This document shows, piece after piece, positions 7,026 through 11,499 of a stretch of DNA of 11,499 nucleotides. Numbering within the stretch: the stretch's first letter is position 1; each line of letters begins with the position of its first letter. Source of the DNA: a candidate division KSB1 bacterium (lineage in GTDB: Bacteria > Zhuqueibacterota > JdFR-76 > DREG01); contig JADFJB010000140.1 in NCBI GenBank assembly GCA_022566355.1, positions 1-11,499 of the forward strand, in the 5' to 3' direction. The notes below the pieces were generated by a model. It was not told the origin of the DNA and ran no database searches. It saw only the letters and a list, made by a program, of their open reading frames with translations. The translations under genes were made by a program, and so were the position numbers.

Positions 7026-7214
7026 TTATACTTCCGCAATTTTTTGTTTAATCAATTTTTCTTGATACGGTTTTGCATCATCACCGAGTTTTCCTGAAAT
7101 AGTTAATACTAGACCTGATTCGTGAATGTAGTTTCGATGACTACCTTTGCCACCCCGATTAACGAAGCCCGCTTTTTCTAAATCGCCAGCAAAGTGCTTT
7201 GTACACCACTCTGC
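7026..7214 (-). pseudogene. hicA: hicA-type mRNA interferase toxin, 5'-damaged remnant
   Basis: The minus-strand frame from 7214 to the TAA at 7026-7028 encodes 62 residues with a clear HicA core. This is DLEKAGFVNRGGKGSHRNYI followed by LTISGKLGDDAKPYQEKLIK. It includes the GSH histidine at the position of the HicA catalytic residue and the double-stranded-RNA-binding-like fold pattern. The frame opens directly after a TGA (7217-7215) and contains no ATG, GTG or TTG before the conserved DLEKAGF, so no normal start exists. A GTG about 20 nt upstream of the conserved core lies one frame away. Removing one T of the CTTTG run would join it to the core as V-Y-K-A-L-A-G-D-L-E-K, close to a normal HicA N-terminus, so a one-base frameshift (or an assembly error) is the simplest explanation. 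It is followed 2 nt later by the hicB-like gene. Confidence 0.72.
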
Positions 7215-7231
7215 TCAACGAAACTACCCAT

Positions 7232-7792
7232 CTATGACTTCTTCTTTATTGTGAACAACGTTTCATTGTTTTGTCTGGTATTTTTTTCGATGTCAACCAA
7301 AAGTTGCAGGACTTCCGATATAGTAAAGAATGTCACAAATGCAATTCCAAGATATAGGAGAGGAAATAACAAAACTATCCCCATTTCAAAGCTACCTGTG
7401 AGCGTGTTGAAAATACTACTCATAATCCCCAATACACCGATAACTGCTGTAAGAAATGCAAGTGTTCGAAAAATAGTTGTTATAACATAAAGTCTAGGAT
7501 AATTAGCGAATCGTTCTTTTTTGGGCAGCAGCGAATAGAATAAACGTAAGAAAGATCTGCGTCCTGAAGGCGTTTGAGATTGCTCTTGCTGTTTCTGTCC
7601 ATCCAGTTGTTTTTTGCGAATTTGGTCAAGCCGTTGCTTTATATATTCAAGTCCTCCTCGTCTTTTGGCCTCTTCTTTTGCAATGTTTATCGCAGGCTCT
7701 GTATAATCTTGTGTACTTTCCTCCAGAACTTCCAGTAATTTCTCGTCGGATAAGGAATGAATCCGTTTTTTAACATCGTCAGTATTTTTCAT
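7232..7792 (-). CDS. Small membrane protein of unknown function with two transmembrane helices
   Basis: The protein has 186 residues. Residues 12-46 form a charged helical segment, LSDEKLLEVLEE then YTEPAINIAKEEAKRRGG. This resembles a short motif seen at the head of many uncharacterised membrane proteins, in which a 'sDEeLleiL...YtpeAi.iAkeElkRRg' helix precedes membrane segments. A basic, Gln-rich linker (about 50-80) follows. Two hydrophobic helices come next, at about 101-128 (LYVITTIFRTLAFLTAVIGV) and 136-160 (MGIVLLFPLLYLGIAF), then a VLQLLVDIEKNTRQ motif and a basic tail. The inner-membrane location is inferred. AGGA sits 7 nt upstream of the ATG at 7792, supporting this start. It ends 17 bp before the open hicA frame and may share a transcript with hicAB. 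No enzymatic motif is visible, and I cannot name a function. Confidence 0.8.
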   Translation of the reverse strand: MKNTDDVKKRIHSLSDEKLLEVLEESTQDYTEPAINIAKEEAKRRGGLEYIKQRLDQIRKKQLDGQKQQEQSQTPSGRRSFLRLFYSLLPKKERFANYPRLYVITTIFRTLAFLTAVIGVLGIMSSIFNTLTGSFEMGIVLLFPLLYLGIAFVTFFTISEVLQLLVDIEKNTRQNNETLFTIKKKS

Positions 7793-7842
7793 TTCGTTAT
7801 CCTATCACAACACGAATAAAACCATTTGACAATGCCTCAAGC

Positions 7843-8105
7843 TCCTAACTAATAAATCGATCTGCGAAATGTTGAAGTATGAATAATTATGGGCACTTTT
7901 AGTCCTCTAATAAAATCATGTAAAATCAATAAAAGCGTTTTATTTTGTGTTTTCGTAATATAAAACCAGTCGATTTTTTGGTGCATAATTTATACCCTGG
8001 GGGTTTTGTTCATTAATGTAAAATATTTTCTCCCAAAAGCAACCAAAGAATGAAAATTTCAATTCAATGACGCCAAGTTTCTGCAGCAATCGTTTCGTTT
8101 TTTTA
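7843..8105. repeat. Dispersed intergenic repeat, copy 3 (left module, B and C)
   Basis: The left module TCCTAACTAATAAAT (7843-7857) matches 1698-1711. Module B at 7935-8003 matches 1794-1860 at about 90% by eye, with the 9-bp stem carrying one mismatch (TTTTATTTT against AATATAAAA). Module C at 8004-8050 matches 567-614, including 26 identical consecutive bases. Weaker similarity to copy 1 continues to about 8105. This is the copy that joins modules B and C directly, showing that they belong to one element. Confidence 0.75.
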
Positions 8106-8172
8106 TGAATGAAAAATCATTCAATCTTTGATCATCAAAACTTTCTTCTTATACTAGATTGTGCAAAAGATA

Positions 8173-8256
8173 ATGAATCAAAACAGCTATCAACAAATGC
8201 TGCAACTTGCCATCGATGAAGCCAAAGAAGGCTTTCGGGAAGGGGTACCTAAATAA
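8173..8256 (+). pseudogene. 5' stub of a nucleoside/cytosine deaminase-like gene
   Basis: A plus-strand frame of 27 residues, with LQLAIDEAKEGFREGVPK at its end, resembles the N-terminal helix of the cytidine deaminase-like superfamily (pattern 'AI.EAk.G..EGG.PIG' in yeast FCY1-type cytosine deaminases and tRNA adenosine deaminases). It stops exactly where the 'EGGVPIG' strand should begin, one Gly short, and the zinc-binding HAE and PCxxC motifs are nowhere in the following 250 bp. This points to a truncated remnant and not to a working gene. It is the only plus-strand coding signal in the window. The match rests on a short stretch, so confidence is moderate to low. Confidence 0.4.
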
Positions 8257-8354
8257 GAGAATGGGCTTAACAGTTTTGGGGGTAACCAAGTACGGAATTG
8301 GTCGTTTGGAATTCCTGGAATTCTTAGAATACTTCTTTATAAATGCCCATCTCT
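8256..8354. repeat. Unit bounded by imperfect inverted repeats
   Basis: AGAGAATGGGC (8256-8266) and GCCCATCTCT (8345-8354) are inverted repeats that differ by one extra base. They bound about 99 bp that overlap the stop codon of the deaminase stub by one base. Inside lies a perfect 7-bp palindrome around one base, GAATTCCTGGAATTC (8309-8323). A mobile-element footprint is possible, but no flanking duplication was seen. Confidence 0.3.
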
Positions 8355-8506
8355 AAACAAAAGTTTCACGCTCAACTTCCGGCATTTATCCCCGACCGGG
8401 GTCCTTTCGTGAATCGGCGCGCTGGTAACGGCAGCCTTGTTAATGTGAGAAAGAATTTTCTTGCATCAGACTTTATGTTCTGTGTGATTAGAATGGTATC
8501 CCTTTT

Positions 8507-10183
8507 TTATTTGAGTAATAATAGTTTCTTCACCTTTAAGAATCGCTCTTTTCCTCCCACGACTTCTGCAACTATTTGATAAATGTAAATTCCGTTTGAA
8601 ACTGCTCTGCCTTGACGATCTTTCCCATTCCAAACAACTTGATGATAACCGCCAGGCTTTTCTTCATCAACTAAACGGACAACTTCTCGCCCCAAAATAT
8701 CATAGATAATCAGAGAAACTTTGCTGGCTTTGGGGGAATCAAATCGAATGGTCGTCGTCGGATTAAACGGATTCGGATAATTTTGTCCGAGAGAGAATTC
8801 TTCAGGTATGGGATTGACTTCTTCAACGTCCAAGACGGGAGATTGCGGAGTTTGAAATTCATTTTTCGTGGCACTTGCAGTGGTATCAGTACCATCCGTT
8901 GCTTTGATATGCCATGTATAAAGCGTCTCAAATTGAAGATAATTGTTGCCACCGAAAACCAACACGGTATCGTTTAAGCCAGAAATGGTCGTATCCAAAC
9001 CTGCGCCGAAAAGATTGAAGATGTACTGAATTTCATCCCCTGCATCAACATCCAGCGACTTTTGCCATACAAATGAGATCAGCAAGTTGTCCACAGTACC
9101 GCCAACTGCCGGTGATATTAAATCAAAAACTGCCGGCGGATCATTACCAGGAATAACCGTTACCATAAATGTATCGCTAACACTTGCGGCACTAACATCC
9201 CTTGCTGTTACAATAATGGTTGAAACACCGTTTGAATCGCTGACAGAATTAATTTCCAGAAGGCTGCCGATAACATCTGCTGTTACCAAATCATTGGATA
9301 CAGATACACTGTACACTAAGCTATCTCCAAAGGGTACATCAACATCATCAAATACAGTGTCCAAGTCTGCAACGATTACACTGTTGAAATCTTCACTTAC
9401 TGTTAGATCAATAATTGAGTTTGTCGTAGTTGGCGCAGTATTGGATATTATGTCAAATTCGTGAACGAATTCTAAACTTCTTCCCCCATTGGCGTCCTTT
9501 GCATAGGCATGTATGTTGTAGGTCTTATCCGGATTTAAATGGGATAGATCAACAGGAAAGTCGGTATCAACTCTATCGGATGGCGGGAAATCCGTATATG
9601 TGAAAACCTGAGAATCTATTGTATCACTGCTAAAAAACCACTCGATAGAAACGATATCCGGTGACGCATCTAAACTCGATGTTGCTTCTTTTAAAAAAGG
9701 TCGTGCATAGGTTAAACTCCAACTGCTATTGGCATCTTGCGACCGAACATAGAGGATATGAAACCCATTATCCACACTAGTCAAATCCACGGAAAAAAGT
9801 TTTGTAATATTGCTGGTAGTAGAAAGTGAAATATCTACACCCTTTCCATAGCCCGGATCGGTGTCAATGAAGTATTCCATTTTTATAATATTCGGCGGGG
9901 GTTCGCGGCTCGCGGTTCCTTTGAAAAACGGTTTGGGATAAGTTGGACTCCATCTGCCAGAATCGTCTTTTGCTCGTATGTATAAAATGTGAAATCCGTC
10001 GCTAACCTCTGCCAAACCCACACTAAAGCTGAATTCCAGACTGGAATCTGGTATCGTAATGCTTACCTGTGTTCCGTTTCCGTATCCAGGGGTTGTATCG
10101 ATAAAATACTCGATTTGCACAATACTTTGTGCATAAAGTCCCTGGTAAAAAAACAGAATAAATAACATGGTTATTTTTTTCAT
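8507..10183 (-). CDS. Exported multidomain protein with T9SS type A sorting domain
   Basis: This 558-residue protein starts with a signal peptide (1-18, MKKITMLFILFFYQGLYA before QSIV). Residues 21-88 and 98-166 are two homologous modules sharing EYFIDT-PGYG-G at the front and DGFHILYVR, then W-TY-PF at the back. Residues 177-245 are a degenerate third copy (IEWFFSSD, VDLSHLNPDKTY). A cadherin/Ig-like domain (about 247-346, with a PTTTNSIIDLTVSEDF start) and a fibronectin-III-like domain (about 347-445) follow. The end (466-558) is a T9SS type A sorting domain: NYPNPFNPTTTIRF, YDILGREV, GGYHQVVWNGKD, VSNGIYIYQI. In the type IX pathway this tail takes proteins across the outer membrane and is then removed or linked to the surface. 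AGGA lies 4 nt before the ATG. The gene starts 32 bp after the beta-helix gene, so the two are probably one operon. Ligand or activity is unknown; an adhesin or surface-matrix role is an inference. Confidence 0.9.
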   Translation of the reverse strand: MKKITMLFILFFYQGLYAQSIVQIEYFIDTTPGYGNGTQVSITIPDSSLEFSFSVGLAEVSDGFHILYIRAKDDSGRWSPTYPKPFFKGTASREPPPNIIKMEYFIDTDPGYGKGVDISLSTTSNITKLFSVDLTSVDNGFHILYVRSQDANSSWSLTYARPFLKEATSSLDASPDIVSIEWFFSSDTIDSQVFTYTDFPPSDRVDTDFPVDLSHLNPDKTYNIHAYAKDANGGRSLEFVHEFDIISNTAPTTTNSIIDLTVSEDFNSVIVADLDTVFDDVDVPFGDSLVYSVSVSNDLVTADVIGSLLEINSVSDSNGVSTIIVTARDVSAASVSDTFMVTVIPGNDPPAVFDLISPAVGGTVDNLLISFVWQKSLDVDAGDEIQYIFNLFGAGLDTTISGLNDTVLVFGGNNYLQFETLYTWHIKATDGTDTTASATKNEFQTPQSPVLDVEEVNPIPEEFSLGQNYPNPFNPTTTIRFDSPKASKVSLIIYDILGREVVRLVDEEKPGGYHQVVWNGKDRQGRAVSNGIYIYQIVAEVVGGKERFLKVKKLLLLK

Positions 10184-10215
10184 GATGTCCTATTTAGATT
10201 AAAATGATTTTTCAA

Positions 10216-11202
10216 CTAGTTATGCGATTTGACTTTTACATTAACCTGAAGTCCTGAATTCGTTGAACCGGAAGTGGGTGCATCAAAGAACCAAATAGCG
10301 GGAATAGCAGGTACGCCAGACAGCCTATAAGGTTCGTTTCCGCCAAATATTCCGCAATCTTCTCCCGTTATACCCGCACCAATAGCGGGAGAGCCAGGAG
10401 CTAATTGCCACTGCCCGTCTGTGCTGCCTTCGCCGACAAAAACCATATTCATATCTACATTTTCCTGGTTGCCATTGAGGGTACCAAATTGGTTAGAATT
10501 TCCTATATTGTTTTGGACATCACAGTTTAAAAGAGCTATAGTGCCGGACCCAATATTATTATAAAATATAGAATTAGTTACAAATGACTGATTATGAGAA
10601 GAAATAACATTGTTCCTTATATCAGCAGATGCTGTGGCATCCATGGAGATAGCAACAAACTGATTTCCATCACTTATATAATTATTGTGGATAATAATAT
10701 TTTGACATGAAGCTCCAATGGCTAAGAAAGAGCCACCAGATAAATAATTTTGAATAATAATGACGTTTGATGCGGCCGAATCTATTATTAAATTATCTTC
10801 AGTAAAATTCCTTTTAATTATGATGTTGTTGGCATAAATCTCGATACCATTATTACCTTCCTGATAAAGCCCTGTTAATAACGACCCTTCTGAACCAGTA
10901 TTAAAAATAACTTGTCCCACTTTTGCCGAAAGGAACGATACCTGCGTTTCCGGATTTTCATTTAAAAGATACCCGGGACCAAAAATGTATAGTGTCTTGG
11001 TGAGGTTAAGATGACCATAACTGAGTCCCGAGCCGTACACATACAGGGTGTCTCCAGTAAGCGCACCATCATGTGCCTCTTGCAAAGTAGTAAAATCGCT
11101 GATATTAGCAGGGTTATTATCTACTCTCCAAATTTTAGCAAACGCAGTTGTTGTTAGCAAAGCGAAGGTTACAATTGCCAAGAGGATTGTTTTGGTTTTC
11201 AT
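10216..11202 (-). CDS. Exported right-handed parallel beta-helix protein
   Basis: This 328-residue protein has a signal peptide at 1-22 (MKTKTILLAIVTFALLTTTAFA, then KIWRVDNN). After a 'DFTTLQEAHDGALTGDTLYV' entry, typical of pectate-lyase-like beta-helices, it shows regular rungs about 20-25 residues apart: NNIIIKRNF (125-133), SNVIIIQNYL (145-154), QNIIIHNNYI (168-176) and ADIRNNVI (193-200). It closes with LAPGSPAIGAG (267-277), a common cap of such proteins. A C-terminal SGVPAIPAIWFFDAPTSG tail follows, of a kind I recall from FCB-group secreted proteins. There are no obvious catalytic residues and no T9SS sorting domain, so lyase activity should not be assumed. The start is well supported by AAGGAG 7 nt upstream of the ATG. 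It is the first gene of the pair with the T9SS protein 32 bp downstream. Confidence 0.88.
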   Translation of the reverse strand: MKTKTILLAIVTFALLTTTAFAKIWRVDNNPANISDFTTLQEAHDGALTGDTLYVYGSGLSYGHLNLTKTLYIFGPGYLLNENPETQVSFLSAKVGQVIFNTGSEGSLLTGLYQEGNNGIEIYANNIIIKRNFTEDNLIIDSAASNVIIIQNYLSGGSFLAIGASCQNIIIHNNYISDGNQFVAISMDATASADIRNNVISSHNQSFVTNSIFYNNIGSGTIALLNCDVQNNIGNSNQFGTLNGNQENVDMNMVFVGEGSTDGQWQLAPGSPAIGAGITGEDCGIFGGNEPYRLSGVPAIPAIWFFDAPTSGSTNSGLQVNVKVKSHN

Positions 11203-11356
11203 GGTTTTTCTCCTTGTATTTTTTGTTTAATCTATCATTTTTTATTGCATATGTTTTTTGATTCATGGGTTTCTAATATAGAAAATTACTTTTTATTCCC
11301 TTTTTTTCGTTAAGCTGAAAAGACATCTAACCTGGATAATTCATGAACCCTATCAC

Positions 11357-11465
11357 TGTCATCCAGGAGGGATCTATTTAGCCCTTTATTTTATACTTAC
11401 AATTATACTTACAATTTTGCTTTTTAATTTTACGGAAATAGATCCCGTTGCGCGACGGGATGGCA
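11357..11465. repeat. Compact inverted-repeat element (REP/MITE-like)
   Basis: A perfect 11-bp inverted repeat, GGGATCTATTT (11369-11379) and AAATAGATCCC (11436-11446), is extended outward by TGTCATCC (from 11357) on the left and GGATGGCA (to 11465) on the right, so the ends read TGTCATCC...GGATGGCA. The right arm itself folds as ATCCCGT-TGCGCG-ACGGGAT (11442-11461). The AT-rich centre contains a perfect 12-bp tandem repeat, TTATACTTACAA, at 11391-11402 and 11403-11414. There is no coding capacity. Its location is 155 bp upstream of the beta-helix gene. Confidence 0.65.
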
Positions 11466-11499
11466 CTTTTGAAACTTCAAGCATAATACTATAATTCAT

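Larger units (their letters stand above)
7793..8506. other. 714 bp region without an intact gene
   Basis: This stretch contains repeat copy 3 (7843-8105), a short palindrome GAATGA-AAAA-TCATTC (8107-8122, not followed by a T-tract on either strand), a deaminase-like stub (8173-8256), and a roughly 99 bp unit bounded by imperfect inverted repeats (8256-8354). No gene could be recognised from 8355 to 8506. It separates the T9SS/beta-helix pair from the hic/helicase block and looks like a site of repeated insertion and decay. Confidence 0.6.

Noticed and set aside
538-8105. The dispersed repeat as a CRISPR array
   Set aside because: The copies are few, kilobases apart, modular and unequal in length; there are no regular spacers and no cas genes.
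8107-8122. GAATGA-AAAA-TCATTC hairpin as a terminator
   Set aside because: The stem is short and AT-rich, with no T-tract on the 3' side of either strand.
8343-8579. A 78-codon plus-strand open frame
   Set aside because: It overlaps the conserved T9SS sorting-domain end of the minus-strand gene, and its sequence matches no family; no ribosome site precedes it.

Overview
This is an 11.5 kb window from a moderately AT-rich bacterial genome. It most likely belongs to the Fibrobacterota-Chlorobiota-Bacteroidota (FCB) side of the tree, for example a KSB1, Calditrichota or Ignavibacteria-type lineage. The main clue is a secreted protein that ends in a type IX secretion (T9SS) type A sorting domain with the NYPNPFNPTTTI signature. 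It is backed by a beta-helix/T9SS gene pair and an FG-GAP protein of a kind common in those groups. The phylum is an inference, because there is no rRNA or other phylogenetic marker here.

Every convincing gene is on the minus strand, so read biologically the window runs from its right end to its left. The right edge (about 11.2-11.5 kb) is non-coding and carries a compact inverted-repeat element. Next comes a tight two-gene unit: an exported parallel beta-helix protein (10216-11202) and, 32 bp later, a T9SS-exported multidomain protein (8507-10183). A 714 bp gap follows. It holds a 28-codon stub resembling the start of a nucleoside deaminase, on the plus strand, and one copy of a dispersed repeat.

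The middle is accessory in character. It contains a small two-helix membrane protein (7232-7792), a hicA toxin remnant without a usable start codon (7026-7214) followed by an intact hicB-type antitoxin (6685-7023), and a 478 bp leader. After that comes a 1427-residue protein (1923-6206) made of an N-terminal RelE/ParE-like domain, a complete UvrD/Rep-type superfamily 1 helicase and a long TPR-like repeat tail. Then come a pRiA4b ORF-3 family protein (990-1694), a coding fragment (769-900, open back to 1017), and the first 174 codons of an exported FG-GAP/VCBS protein cut by the left edge (1-523).

The most interesting item is the giant RelE-helicase-TPR protein next to a decayed HicAB module, which has the look of a defence or stress-response locus; that function is inferred from architecture only. 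The second is a modular intergenic repeat, present in three partial copies, each directly 5' of a minus-strand gene. No transposase, integrase, tRNA, rRNA or CRISPR array was seen.
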